Positions 26,138 through 34,647 of a stretch of 64,000 nucleotides of DNA are shown one piece after another. Source of the stretch: Bog-756 sp052326605. Lineage in GTDB: Bacteria; Actinomycetota; Acidimicrobiia; Acidimicrobiales; RAAP-2. The stretch is taken from NCBI GenBank assembly GCA_052326605.1, contig JBKQMB010000036.1, positions 22,644-86,643 on the forward strand. The letters run 5' to 3'. Numbering within the stretch: position 1 is the stretch's first letter; each line of letters opens with the position of its first letter. Both the position numbers and the translations under genes were made by a program. A model generated the notes under the pieces. It was not told the origin of the DNA and searched no databases. It was given only the letters and a program-made list of their open reading frames with translations.

Positions 26138-26638
26138 TGTAGTTGCAATGGCTAGCCTCGCCACAGGCGGGACCCCTCGCTGCTCCGACAACAGGTGATG
26201 GCGGGCTCCTGTCGTCGGAGTGGCTGGTTCTGGAGCCGTCCGACGAGTTCCCGCCGGCCCCCCGGCACGAAGTGCCGGTGCCGCCTCCCGGAGCAAGATC
26301 CCGCGACCGCCACTTGCCCGGCGTCCGGTTCTCTTCAGATCCACCCGCCTACCGGCGCACCGCACATCACCCTCAGCCGGCGACCTGGACTCGACCAGGC
26401 ACCCGTGACGCCCCATCCCGCTCAAGTCCGAAGTGCCCGGAAGCCAGTCGCACCGCATCACGGAAGCGAATCACGACGCTCCTTGGTACAGGTCGTCTCC
26501 CGCTCAGGACGAACGATGAACAACTGGTCAGCCAAGGCTTGCACCCGGGTATCCCCGCCCGCTGCGAGGGCGGGACATTCCGGCAGCACGAGGATGGTCC
26601 CAGAAAGAGACGCCGGGTCCGCTTCCATCAGCGTCCGT
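26138..26638. other. Intergenic region
   Basis: About 500 bases with no supported gene. Overlapping frames on the plus strand are Arg/Pro-rich and lack start signals. No repeat or structured RNA is recognised beyond the inverted repeat at its edge. Confidence 0.35.
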
Positions 26639-26989
26639 TCAGTCCTCGCCTCGTGCCTCCTTGGCGTACCGCGCTGCCAACTGGCGGGAGAACCCCCACG
26701 ACTTGCTGAGATCAGTGATCGACATGCCCTCTTCGAGTGCGGCCGCAAAGACGGTCCGCCGCACGTCGTGTCGGCGCTGTTCGACGGCGGTCAGTGCGTC
26801 GTTGACCCGCTGCCGGGCCTCGGCAGGGTTCGCGGCGATAATCGCCGTGGCCACGTCAGCTCCCCGTTCGGCCTTTCTCAGGGCTCGCCGGAGTGCGACT
26901 TCCGTGGCACGGATGGCTTGGCGGGCCTCGGCCAGGGCGTCGAGAAGCTGCTCGACGCTCTCAGAAGCTTCTTGGGTCGACTTGGACAT
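26639..26989 (-). CDS. Small coiled-coil/HTH protein
   Basis: A 116-residue protein. Residues 5-80 form a long charged helix rich in Glu, Ala and Arg (SVEQLLDALAEARQAIRATE), probably a coiled coil. The C-terminus (MSITDLSKSWGFSRQLAARY) has a helix-turn-helix pattern. It may be a dimeric DNA-binding protein. The ATG at 26989 is preceded by a weak AGGTAAG. Confidence 0.6.
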   Translation of the reverse strand: MSKSTQEASESVEQLLDALAEARQAIRATEVALRRALRKAERGADVATAIIAANPAEARQRVNDALTAVEQRRHDVRRTVFAAALEEGMSITDLSKSWGFSRQLAARYAKEARGED

Positions 26990-27210
26990 AGGCGCATTCT
27001 TACCTGCGTCAAGCCGTGTGCCCAGGGACCCACACCGCAATCGTGTTAGCTCTGACCAAGGTGCACTCCGACGGGTCCGTCGAGCGAGGTCCGGCCGTCA
27101 CGCTCCGGACCCGGCGCGTTACATCCTCAGAAGTAGCAGTGCCGACTGTCCGTGATCGCCGGGAGCGGGGCGGGGCGCATTACTCACGGGGTTGCCGCCA
27201 CCGAGCCGGC

Positions 27211-27494
27211 TCAACCCGACGCAGGCTCCAGGACGATGAACGGATCATGTCGGTACAACGAAGCGACATCGTAGGGAAACCAGACCACCGGGTGTGGCCG
27301 GGGCGGCACACGAACCGAACGGTGTCCTCGTCCTCGACCGAAGAGGTCCCGAGGCGAGTCGCCAACCAGCGGTGCCCAGCACGCATCGTGTGAGTGCCGT
27401 GCCCGACCGGCAGGGCGGTGACCTGACCTTTCGCGACCACACCTACGGCTGCACCGTCGAGGACAACATGCCACCTTCGATAGCGGTCCAACAT
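27211..27494 (-). pseudogene. PEGA-like small beta protein, frameshifted
   Basis: The first frame (ATG 27494) reads RYRRWHVVLDGAAVGVVAKG, TALPVGHGTHTMRAGHRWL and DTVRFVCRPG, the strand pattern of small PEGA-like actinobacterial proteins. Near 27290-27300 the likely ending moves to the next frame (VWFPYDVASLYRHDPFIVLE, then a stop at 27211). In its own frame the chain runs on to 27180 with an unlike, Arg/Ser-rich end. One base is missing or extra, through mutation or sequencing error. Function unknown. Confidence 0.5.
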
Positions 27495-27593
27495 GCGCTG
27501 CCGGGAAGGGGCACTTGAGCTGGCGCTGTCGTCTGCAGCCTCAATGCAGTAGCGACCACTGCGACCGGCCAACTTCTCAGCCGAGCAGCTGGC

Positions 27594-28067
27594 TTAGATC
27601 GAGGCGGGAGTGGACTCGGCTGCCGTCTTGAGCCGCTCGAGAGTCTGCTCCATCCCAGCCCGACTGTACGCGGCGTCGTGCTCGACCCCGCTCACCGGCT
27701 TGCCGAGCGCCTTCGCGATGGGGCCGCGCTGGTCGATCCAGGTTTCCGTGGCCCGGCATCCGGTCGCGGTCGTTTCGAATTCATAACGCCACTCGGCGAC
27801 CTTGAGGCCCATCGCGGTGACGCGGAAGCTGAGCAGGCGACCAGGCTCGGCATCGACGATCTTTCCAACGGTCTTCCATTTCTTCTTGCCGTTGCGGTTC
27901 ATCCCTCGGAAGGTTGCGCCGGGTTGCGGGCCCGTCGCGCCGCGCAACCACGTGGCCCCCTCGTTCTCGGGTGACCATTCGCCCATTCGGGTCACGTCGG
28001 AGACCATCGCCCACACCTTCTTCGGCGGCGCGGTGATCTCCTGGGACACACTTACCTGCTCAGCCAT
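27594..28067 (-). CDS. SRPBCC family (polyketide cyclase/START-like) protein
   Basis: A 157-residue protein of the Bet v1-like superfamily. It begins with VSQEITAPPKKVWAMVSDVTRMGEWSP-type strand, helix and loop, and ends in a long C-terminal helix (SRAGMEQTLERLKTAAES). The cavity residues bind hydrophobic ligands; no specific role can be assigned. ATG at 28067 follows GAAGGCGGAATTCGC. The frame is open to 28109, without support. Confidence 0.85.
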   Translation of the reverse strand: MAEQVSVSQEITAPPKKVWAMVSDVTRMGEWSPENEGATWLRGATGPQPGATFRGMNRNGKKKWKTVGKIVDAEPGRLLSFRVTAMGLKVAEWRYEFETTATGCRATETWIDQRGPIAKALGKPVSGVEHDAAYSRAGMEQTLERLKTAAESTPASI

Positions 28068-28636
28068 GCGAATTCCGCCTTCTCGTCGGTCTACTGTAAT
28101 GCCACTCATGTGGCATCACGCTGAAGTCCTTTCTAACACCCCTTGACATTCTGTGAAGACGCAGGATTCACATCCGCAAGCCCGGAGCTGGGTCTCCCCA
28201 TGGCCCCGGGACCGAGTCACCTGCGCGGCGGGGCACCTAGCGATGGAGACAGCGACGGCGGAGGTTTCGGCGGCCTCCATCTCTATTCCCCCGCGATACC
28301 ACAGCGCAGGAAGGACAGAGTGCCCAGCGCCGCCCATAGCCCGGACAGCCGGGCCCGCCTGAGAGGACATATTTAGACAGGGCGGGCTGGGTGCGACGCT
28401 GTTACCTGTCCCACCTAGCCGGCGATCAGTCATTTAGCGGACCCGCTCGCTATCGGCGCTTTACGAGTGGGTCGATCTACTGAGCTTGGGTCCAAACGGG
28501 AGCCTGACATGAGTAGCAAGCCAAGCTACCGGGCCGGTCATCAGGTTCGCCCAGGCACGGGAGCATCTCGTCGAGCAAGCGATCTGAGCCTCTTCCTCCA
28601 TATAGAGCCAATAGTCCCTACAGCCGATGGCCGATC
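28068..28636. other. Intergenic region containing repeat copy A
   Basis: About 570 bases upstream of the HD-GYP gene. No gene is supported. The only recognisable part is repeat copy A (28304-28419). The sequence after it (28420-28636) is less GC-rich than its surroundings and should contain the HD-GYP promoter. Confidence 0.4.
28304..28419 (+). repeat. Inverted repeat copy A (pairs with 32993-33107)
   Basis: This 116-base segment matches the reverse complement of 32993-33107 over its whole length. The first ten bases agree exactly (GCGCAGGAAG). The last ~55 bases differ at about four positions, sharing GGGCGGGCTGGGTGCGACGC and, further on, CCCACCTAGC. The middle is more divergent. It contains a stop-rich, probably non-coding sequence. 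The other copy lies between a broken gene and tRNA-Arg. Confidence 0.75.
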
Positions 28637-30049
28637 ATGTCGATGACATACCATATGAATTCACTCGCCAGCGTCGATCGGCACCATCTTCAAGCCGATC
28701 AGTTCCTCGCCGCGCTCATCTCTTCGTCGGTTGACGCCATCATCGGCAGGACGACGGACGGAGAAGTGCTGTCTTGGAACGCTGCCGCCGAGCGCCTCTA
28801 CGGATACTCGGCCGCTGAAATGCTCGGACGTGGCATCGCTGTGCTCTTCCCCTCATGGCCGCCCGATGAACACGACGACCTGCTCGCTCTCGCCCGGCAG
28901 GGCGAGTGCGTAACCGACCTGCACACCGAGCAGCTCCACAAGGACGGGGGACGCCTCAAGGTATCGATCACGGTGTCGCCGGTTATCGGACCTGACGGCG
29001 CGGTGGTCGGTGTTGCCACGGTCGCTCACGACCTGACCAAGGAGGTCCAAACGATTGCGGAACTACGAGAGTCCCAACGAAGTGCCACTCAAGCCCTGAA
29101 CCTGCTTGAGGCCTTTCAAGAGACCGCTCCTATTGGTTTCGGAGTTGTGGACCGGGACTTCCGAATCATACGCATCAACAAGATGCTTGCCGCCGCCCAA
29201 GGCTCTCCGGTGCAGGACCAGATCGGCCGCACTCTGGCTGAGGTCGTTCCGATGGTATGGTCCCAGCTCGAATCGACCTTTAGGCGGGTTCTCGAAACCG
29301 GCGAATCCGTTGTCAACCTTGAGGTGCTCGCAGAGTTCGTCGTCGAGCCCCGCCGGTTTCACTACGCGCTCGCAAGCTACTTCCCCGTCCGTATTGACAC
29401 AGAAATTGTCGGTGTGGGCATGGTGGTCGTCGACATCACCGATCGCAAGAATGCCGAACAAGCACAGGACAAGCTGACCCACGCGGCTGTCGAGGCGATT
29501 GCCGCCATGGCCGAGGAGCGTGATCCCTATACGGCCGGTCATCAGCGCAGAGTCGCCGAACTTGCAGGCGCCATTGGAACGGAACTTGGACTCGAGGACG
29601 ATGTGATCGAGGGCATCCGTCTCGCCGGAAACATCCACGACATCGGAAAGGTCAGCATCCCCGCCGAGATCCTTGTCCGGCCGCGGACATTGCGTCCCTT
29701 TGAATGGGAGATGGTCAAGGGTCATCCTCAGATCGGCGCCGACATCGTTAGGGACATCGAGTTCCCTTGGCCAGTGGCCGAGATGATCCTCCAGCATCAC
29801 GAACGCTTGGATGGCAGCGGCTATCCAAGCGGCCTCCAGGGTGAAGAGATCCTCATCGGATCCCGGATCATCGGCGTCGCCGACACCGTCGAGGCGATGT
29901 CGTCACACCGGCCCTACCGGCCCGCCAAAGGGCTCGGAGCTGGCCTGGACGTGATCACGCAAGGACGAGGCACCCTATTCGACCCCCAGGTGGTCGATGC
30001 GTGTCTGCGCCTGTTCCGAGAGGGCCGCTTCGCCTTTGGCGACAGCTAG
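28637..30049 (+). CDS. PAS-PAS-HD-GYP cyclic-di-GMP phosphodiesterase
   Basis: A 470-residue cytoplasmic signalling protein. Two PAS domains (about residues 21-140 and 155-275) are sensors; the first has GEVLSWNAAAERLYGYSAAE, typical of PAS. The HD-GYP domain (about 280-465) keeps the metal pair H334-D335 in NIHDIGKV and the signature HHERLDGSGYP at 387-397, so it should hydrolyse c-di-GMP. No membrane segment is present. The ATG has no good ribosome binding site; an in-frame ATG lies at residue 7. It converges with a GGDEF cyclase gene, so both enzymes of c-di-GMP turnover are side by side. Confidence 0.9.
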   Translation: MSMTYHMNSLASVDRHHLQADQFLAALISSSVDAIIGRTTDGEVLSWNAAAERLYGYSAAEMLGRGIAVLFPSWPPDEHDDLLALARQGECVTDLHTEQLHKDGGRLKVSITVSPVIGPDGAVVGVATVAHDLTKEVQTIAELRESQRSATQALNLLEAFQETAPIGFGVVDRDFRIIRINKMLAAAQGSPVQDQIGRTLAEVVPMVWSQLESTFRRVLETGESVVNLEVLAEFVVEPRRFHYALASYFPVRIDTEIVGVGMVVVDITDRKNAEQAQDKLTHAAVEAIAAMAEERDPYTAGHQRRVAELAGAIGTELGLEDDVIEGIRLAGNIHDIGKVSIPAEILVRPRTLRPFEWEMVKGHPQIGADIVRDIEFPWPVAEMILQHHERLDGSGYPSGLQGEEILIGSRIIGVADTVEAMSSHRPYRPAKGLGAGLDVITQGRGTLFDPQVVDACLRLFREGRFAFGDS

Positions 30050-30605
30050 CCGTGGATGCCACGAGTACTCGCAGCCCGAGGTTCAGGCGCCCGGTGGCGG
30101 ATCGGGCCACGGAGACTTGGCTGCCTTCAACAAAGCCGTTACCCCGACGATCGGCCGAGCAAGCGTAAGGGGGGCGGCAACACCGACCTCGCCTTTGGGT
30201 ATGGTCGTCCGTCCGGCGAAACGGCCTTTGCCCCCGCCGTTGCCCCAGACGATCCGCTCAAACCCCAAATAGTCGCCCCATGCGAGGATACGCCTACCCC
30301 CTCCAAAGGGTGTCTTGGGCACAAGTATCCATTGATGCAAGCGGCGACTGAGACTCGTATCGGTCGCACCACGGGCACAACCCATGAAACGTTCCTCCCG
30401 TTCGCACGACCGTCCGAGATTGCCGGATACCGGATGGCCAGTCACACGAATCGCCTGCCCCACTCGTGCCTGGTTGGGGGCAGTTAGCGCACAGCAAGCG
30501 AGCGCCGGGCGATAACCCACGCGCTCCCGGCAGCCTGACCCTCCTGATCCGTAGGTGCAGGAATGGGAAGACGCTGGGCCCTCACCATGATCGTTGAGCG
30601 ATCGT
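30050..30605. other. Intergenic region between convergent c-di-GMP genes
   Basis: 556 bases between the two stop codons. Open frames exist on both strands (plus 30056-30487; minus 30083-30652) but have no family pattern and no start signal. No clear terminator hairpin was identified. Confidence 0.35.
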
Positions 30606-31709
30606 TCACCTCGATATCGGCGATGGGCCTGGATGGTGAATCGCGATGGCATCTCGCCCCGCTCGCTTCACTTGGTAGAGCGCGAAATCAGCATCGTCGA
30701 TGAGGTGTTCGGCAAAAGGCATTGATCGATCGAGACCACCGACTCCGATACTCAGGGTCACGGGAACCTCGACGGCGGCAGGGAGGTCGCGACGAATACG
30801 TTCGGCGACTTTCACAGCACTGGGGACATCGGTGTCTGGGAGGAGCAGGGCGAACTCGTCCCCTCCCATCCGACTGACCAGATCGAACGGTCGCCCATTG
30901 TGCCGGAGCACAGCCCCGATACTGGCAAGCACGTGGTCGCCGACGACATGCCCGAAGGTGTCATTGACGGACTTGAACTGATCCACATCAATCATCAGGA
31001 GGCTGAGTGGGCTCCGACTGCGCACCGATCGGGCGATCTCCTCCTCCATCCGCTGACGGAGGACTCGCCGGACAGCACACCCTGTGAGTTCATCAATGGC
31101 CGCCATGTCCGCCAGCGCTTCCAGAAGATGTGCCTCGTGTTCCTCGATATGCGTCCGATTGATCGCGGCGGCAACTGTGAGGACGGAGGCACCCGCGAGT
31201 GCCGCGAACAGAATGAACGCCCGGCCCGGAAAGCTTGCGGCGTCACGATCAGCCAGAGCCACAAGTGTCAAGGACGCCATGGCGGCGAGGCCACAGATCC
31301 CTGCCGCTCGGGGGGTGAACATCAGGGTGCCGTAGATCAAGGGGAGGAAGAGCAGAATGAGGAGCGGGCTGTTCATGCCGGAGTCCAGAATCGCAACGAT
31401 GGCGACTCCGAATGCCGATAGTGCCGTCCAGGTCACCGAATACGTGGCACACCACGGCTTCGAGGCCACGATCGGCGCCAGGGACATGCCCACCAGGGCC
31501 AGCAGGAGCCAGAGGGCGACCACCGCGCACAGGATCGAGCGATGAGGACCCTCAGGCGTGAGGGCGAGGTAGCCGGCGACCACAAGTGTCTCGGCCAGGA
31601 AGATGGCAAATCCGATGCGGATGTGCGTGATCCAGAAGGTCCGCCACGCGGCTTGTTCAGCGCCTGCACCAAGTGCGCCGTCAAGCAGATCCTGCTTGTT
31701 CGAGTTCAT
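30606..31709 (-). CDS. Membrane-bound GGDEF diguanylate cyclase
   Basis: A 367-residue protein with about six membrane segments in residues 25-185 and a GGDEF domain from about 200 to 355. GGDEF at 282-286 is intact, so it should make c-di-GMP. R273-x-x-D276, five residues before it, is the inhibitory I-site for product feedback. IDVDQFKSVNDTFGH is the substrate-binding helix. The membrane part resembles no sensor I know. The ATG at 31709 follows GGCGGAGTCGACC. Confidence 0.92.
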   Translation of the reverse strand: MNSNKQDLLDGALGAGAEQAAWRTFWITHIRIGFAIFLAETLVVAGYLALTPEGPHRSILCAVVALWLLLALVGMSLAPIVASKPWCATYSVTWTALSAFGVAIVAILDSGMNSPLLILLFLPLIYGTLMFTPRAAGICGLAAMASLTLVALADRDAASFPGRAFILFAALAGASVLTVAAAINRTHIEEHEAHLLEALADMAAIDELTGCAVRRVLRQRMEEEIARSVRSRSPLSLLMIDVDQFKSVNDTFGHVVGDHVLASIGAVLRHNGRPFDLVSRMGGDEFALLLPDTDVPSAVKVAERIRRDLPAAVEVPVTLSIGVGGLDRSMPFAEHLIDDADFALYQVKRAGRDAIAIHHPGPSPISR

Positions 31710-31929
31710 GGTCGACTCCGCCCATCACGAGTGTCGCCCTCTCCATATCGGCCGACTCGATCCGCAGCTGTAGGACCGTCCCGGAGAGGGCTCGGCAGAC
31801 CCCTGGGCTCCAGCCGGGTGGTCGATCGCTGGTGGGACTTGGAATAGTCAGGTAGGCCGCTGGTTCGGCAGACTGCTCCTGCGGTTGAGGTCCCGACCAG
31901 GCCATCGTGGTGGCGTCTTCCAGCGCACC

Positions 31930-32545
31930 GGCCTGGGACCAGCAGCCCCCGCAGGTTGAGTCAGCTTCCCCAGCGGCCCCCTATCAAACCGTGCATGCGG
32001 TTCTCCCGCACACGGCTTTCCGACACCGTTCATCGTCAGGCATGCGCAGGGGTCCATCGCTTGACTCTTCCGGTGAGTCGATAGATGCCGAGTTCGGTCA
32101 GCCAGGCATAGTTGAACCGGCTGGCCCAGAGGCGGCGTCGGGTGGCGTACTTGACGCTGGCCAATTTGGACAGCCGCCAGTGCACGAAGCTGTCGATGGC
32201 GGCGAACTTCCGGTTCGAGTTTCCGTAGCGGAAGTACGCTCCCCAACCCCGCAGGACGGTGTCGAGTTCAGCAACAACGTGGCGCAGCTCACGGCTGGCG
32301 AGGTGGCGACTGGTGCGGTCCCGGATCTTGGCCCTGATGGCGGCCATGGCCCGGTCCGACGGCCACTTCGACAGGTAGCGGCGACCTCCGAACCTCGACG
32401 GGGTCATCCGGTGATGGAAGCCCAGGAAGTCGAAGCCGTCCTTCCCGCCGGTGAGGTTGACGATGCGGGTCTTGTCGGGATGTAACCGCAGCCCGAGGCC
32501 GACCAACACCTCCTCGATCCGGCGCTTTGCCAGGGGCATCTGCTG
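31930..32545 (-). mobile_element. 5'-truncated group II intron remnant
   Basis: The segment keeps the 3' part of a bacterial group II intron: the C-terminal end of its reverse transcriptase/maturase (32036-32539), then a domain V-like hairpin at 31981-32020. On the minus strand AGCCGTGTGCGGG, GAGA and CCGCATGCACGGTTT fold as the two-part DV helix. Domains I-IV and the N-terminal RT motifs are missing, so it cannot splice or move alone. Exact ends are uncertain; the 3' splice site lies near 31930-31950. Confidence 0.65.
32036..32539 (-). pseudogene. ltrA: Group II intron reverse transcriptase/maturase, C-terminal fragment
   Basis: 167 residues remain of a protein usually 400-600 long. LHPDKTRIVNLTGG and FDFLGFHHRM mark the end of the RT palm/thumb. 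LRHVVAELDTVLRGWGAYFR and FVHWRLSKLASVKYATRRRLW mark the GIIM/maturase X domain. The catalytic YADD box and all earlier RT motifs are absent. An in-frame TAG lies three codons before the first ATG, confirming truncation. The gene should have no RT activity. Confidence 0.8.
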
Positions 32546-32558
32546 CTAGACCGATGCA

Positions 32559-32990
32559 ATGACGAAGTCGCAGGTGAGTTCGGTCAAGATCGGCTGCCAC
32601 TACGAGGGTGGCAACAATGCGCTCGGTAGGCGTGGAAGACATCTTTGGATTGAGGACGGCAGGATTGGTCACGGCGAGGTGAAGCTCACCCACAGCGTCC
32701 CAATGACTGACGTCGTTAGCGTTGAGGTCACCGAGCGAGACTTCGGCGGTTCCGAAGCCAGCACATTGATTGTCCAAGGTCAGATCGGTACTGGCAAGGG
32801 CCGCCCAGCCACCGCACCCAAGCAGTTGACCGACATCACTGTGCGGACAAAGGACGATCAGGAAGCCCTTTGGGTCGTCGAAGGACGGAGCCAAGAATGG
32901 GTATGAGGCAAACTTGCTCCACTTCTCCAGGCGGCTGGGGTGCCGTTTTATGACGATCTGCCTCCGAACCAGAGGACCGGGTATCCCTGA
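32559..32990 (+). pseudogene. Small PH-like hypothetical protein with in-frame TGA
   Basis: From the ATG at 32559 one frame encodes a beta-rich protein: LWIEDGRIGHGEVKL, PMTDVVSVEVTERDFGG, LTDITVRTKDDQEALWVVEG, resembling PH-like domains of small actinobacterial proteins. A TGA at 32904-32906 stops it after 115 residues. The same frame continues after the TGA for 27 codons (GKLAPLLQAAGVPFYDDLPP, then NQRTGYP) to a second TGA at 32988-32990, and this reads as the natural end. A CGA to TGA change (Arg to stop) would explain it. It lies 14 bases from the intron remnant. Confidence 0.6.
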
Positions 32991-32992
32991 CC

Positions 32993-33107
32993 GCTAGGTG
33001 GGAAAGATAACAGCGTCGCACCCAGCCCGCCCCGTCCAAATATGTCCTGGTGGCGGCCAAGGCTGTCCGGGCTCTGGGCGGAGGAGGCGGTCCTGTCCTT
33101 CCTGCGC
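32993..33107 (-). repeat. Inverted repeat copy B (pairs with 28304-28419)
   Basis: The 115-base reverse complement of this segment matches copy A with about one gap and roughly four-fifths identity by eye, highest over the ~55 bases at the 32993 end. It begins two bases after the end of the broken PH-like gene and ends 17 bases from tRNA-Arg. With copy A it frames about 4.6 kb holding the two c-di-GMP genes and the intron remnant. Confidence 0.75.
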
Positions 33108-33124
33108 CCCCGCGACACCGCAAG

Positions 33125-33197
33125 TGCCCACGGCAGGATTTGAACCTGCGACACCTCATTTAGGAAACGAGTGCTCTATCCCCTGAGCTACGTGGGC
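33125..33197 (-). tRNA. tRNA-Arg (anticodon CCT)
   Basis: A 73-base cloverleaf on the minus strand. The acceptor GCCCACG pairs with CGTGGGC, the D arm is GCTC-AGGGGATA-GAGC, and the anticodon arm is CTCGT-TTCCTAA-ATGAG with anticodon CCT. The T arm is GCAGG-TTCAAAT-CCTGC. CCA is not encoded. It reads the rare AGG codon. tRNA-Arg genes are frequent integration targets, but no integrase or direct repeat of its 3' end was found nearby. Confidence 0.95.
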
Positions 33198-33255
33198 GGG
33201 ACTTCCGCGGAGGTTTCCGCGCCTTGGACTGTGCATCAATGGCTACGAGCACAGG

Positions 33256-33803
33256 CTACGCGACGGACGGGTCCTGGCAGACGAACTCGCGCTCAGGATC
33301 GATGCCGGTGCCCATCTCACCGACATCTGAGAGCCGGGTGCCGACCATGAGGTCGGCCCGGGCCCAGACGTGGTTCCCGCCCCGGATGGCCGCTTCCTGC
33401 TCGACCCACATCGACCCGAACGGCCGGTACATCTCGCAATCGGAGCGGCCGGGCAAGCGGCGCCTCCGGTCCCAGTCGAACCGCCGCCGACGCGCCGTCG
33501 GCCCTCTGGTGACGGGCTCGAGGGCCCACTCGGCGACGAGATCCAATGGCTCGGCCGATGGGGACCACCTGGTCACCAGGTCGTCGGAGTCGACGACCTC
33601 CGCGCCGGGTGCGGTAGCCAGATGCCCGGCGGAGAAGCTCTCCCGGCCCCGGAGTAGCCCTCGACGGCGACGGCCTGACACCGGTGGCTCCCATCCATCC
33701 ACCGTGAGGCGAGCGTCTCGGCCAGGGATCGGTTGCTCCAGACCCGGCTCGGGTCGGGTCGCCCGGTTTCTCCCAGGGCTTCACCGGCCCGAGCTCCCGT
33801 CAC
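33256..33803 (-). pseudogene. Hypothetical protein, frameshifted
   Basis: Two frames fit together. The upstream part (to about 33645) reads VWSNRSLAETLASRWMDGSH and CQAVAVEGYSG. The downstream part reads ESFSAGHLATAPGAEVVDSD, RRRRFDWDRRRRLPGR and FGSMWVEQEAAIRGGNHVWA, ending near 33256. Neither alone looks complete, and a one-base shift near 33640-33650 joins them. No family is recognised. The true start may be the GTG at VWSNRS instead of 33803. Confidence 0.4.
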
Positions 33804-34048
33804 ATCTTCGCCGTCGTCGACACCGTCGTCATCGGCCAGGGGTGCATGTGGACCAGGCAGTCGACACGAAACGTGTCCGCCGAGGAACTCTGGGCCGTCG
33901 GCGCCATCGGCAGCCCCGAGCGGGGGCAGACTTCATCGGCCGGCTCGTCGAGTCAGGGGCCACGGCCATCGCCGTCGAGCTCCTCAGCCGGGATCCTCGA
34001 CAACTGCTCGACCTCGTCACCGAGCACCTGCTTCCCCTGATCACGTAG
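33723..34048 (+). pseudogene. Frameshifted remnant, possibly the C-terminus of an LLM-class oxidoreductase
   Basis: One frame reads RHIFAVVDTVVIGQG and NVSAEELWAVGAIGSPERG up to a GGGGG run near 33916. The next frame continues ADFIGRLVESGATAIAVELL and DLVTEHLLPLIT to a stop at 34048. Joined, they resemble the end of luciferase-like F420/flavin oxidoreductases (G-S/T-P-E-x-C-A ... G-A-T ... LLP). No N-terminal domain is present. It overlaps the opposite-strand remnant by about 80 bases. Confidence 0.35.
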
Positions 34049-34239
34049 ACGTCCCCGGGTCCGGAGACGCCCGGACCGCGGCAAACGGGCCTTGGAGGGG
34101 CGGGCATGTTCGCAACACCCGGACAACCTGCAGCCCGCGGCGGAGGGCCCGGTGCGAGTGGCCGCCGCCGAGGACCTACGATCGGTCCACACCGCCGATC
34201 CATTCCGTTCCAATCCATCGAGACTCCGGAGACGACAGC

Positions 34240-34599
34240 ATGAGCCAGGACGCCGACTGGTCGCCCGACCAGCCACTGGGCACCGAGACCTTCGAGCAGG
34301 GCGACGATGCCATCGCCGAGGAGGCCCGGCTCGATCCCGAGACCCTCGAGATGATCGAGCTCGATCCCTCCCTCGACCCCACGCTGCAGGTGGACGACCG
34401 CGAGCTCGAGGAAGCCGGCGCGGAGCTCGACGATCCCGAGGACCTGGTCGTCCTCGACGGTGGCATCGACGATCCGGACGGCCTCGGCGGGCCGACCAAT
34501 CGCGCCGTCGCCCGGAGCAAGGACGACGAAGGCTGGGACCTCGACAATCCGCTCGTGGGCGGTACCCCGACCGATCCGAACTCGGATCCCATCGACTGA
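34240..34599 (+). CDS. Acidic hypothetical protein, 119 residues
   Basis: A very acidic soluble protein (EEARLDPETLEMIELDPSLD, DDRELEEAGAELDDPEDLVV) with few basic residues, probably largely disordered. Small acidic proteins of this kind occur in actinobacteria under DUF5709-like names; I am not certain of membership. ATG at 34240 is preceded by GGAGACGACAGC. There are no cysteines or membrane segments. Confidence 0.65.
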   Translation: MSQDADWSPDQPLGTETFEQGDDAIAEEARLDPETLEMIELDPSLDPTLQVDDRELEEAGAELDDPEDLVVLDGGIDDPDGLGGPTNRAVARSKDDEGWDLDNPLVGGTPTDPNSDPID

Positions 34600-34647
34600 G
34601 GCCCTGACGGATTCCCGGGCCGGCCGGTGCGGCCGGACGACAGGTCC

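Noticed and set aside
30083..30652. Minus-strand frame of 189 codons between the c-di-GMP genes
   Set aside because: It overlaps the end of the GGDEF gene in another frame, has no ribosome site and no recognisable domain.
33125..33197. tRNA-Arg as attachment site of an integrated element
   Set aside because: No integrase gene and no direct repeat of the tRNA 3' end was found in the neighbouring 6 kb; only the inverted repeat is seen.
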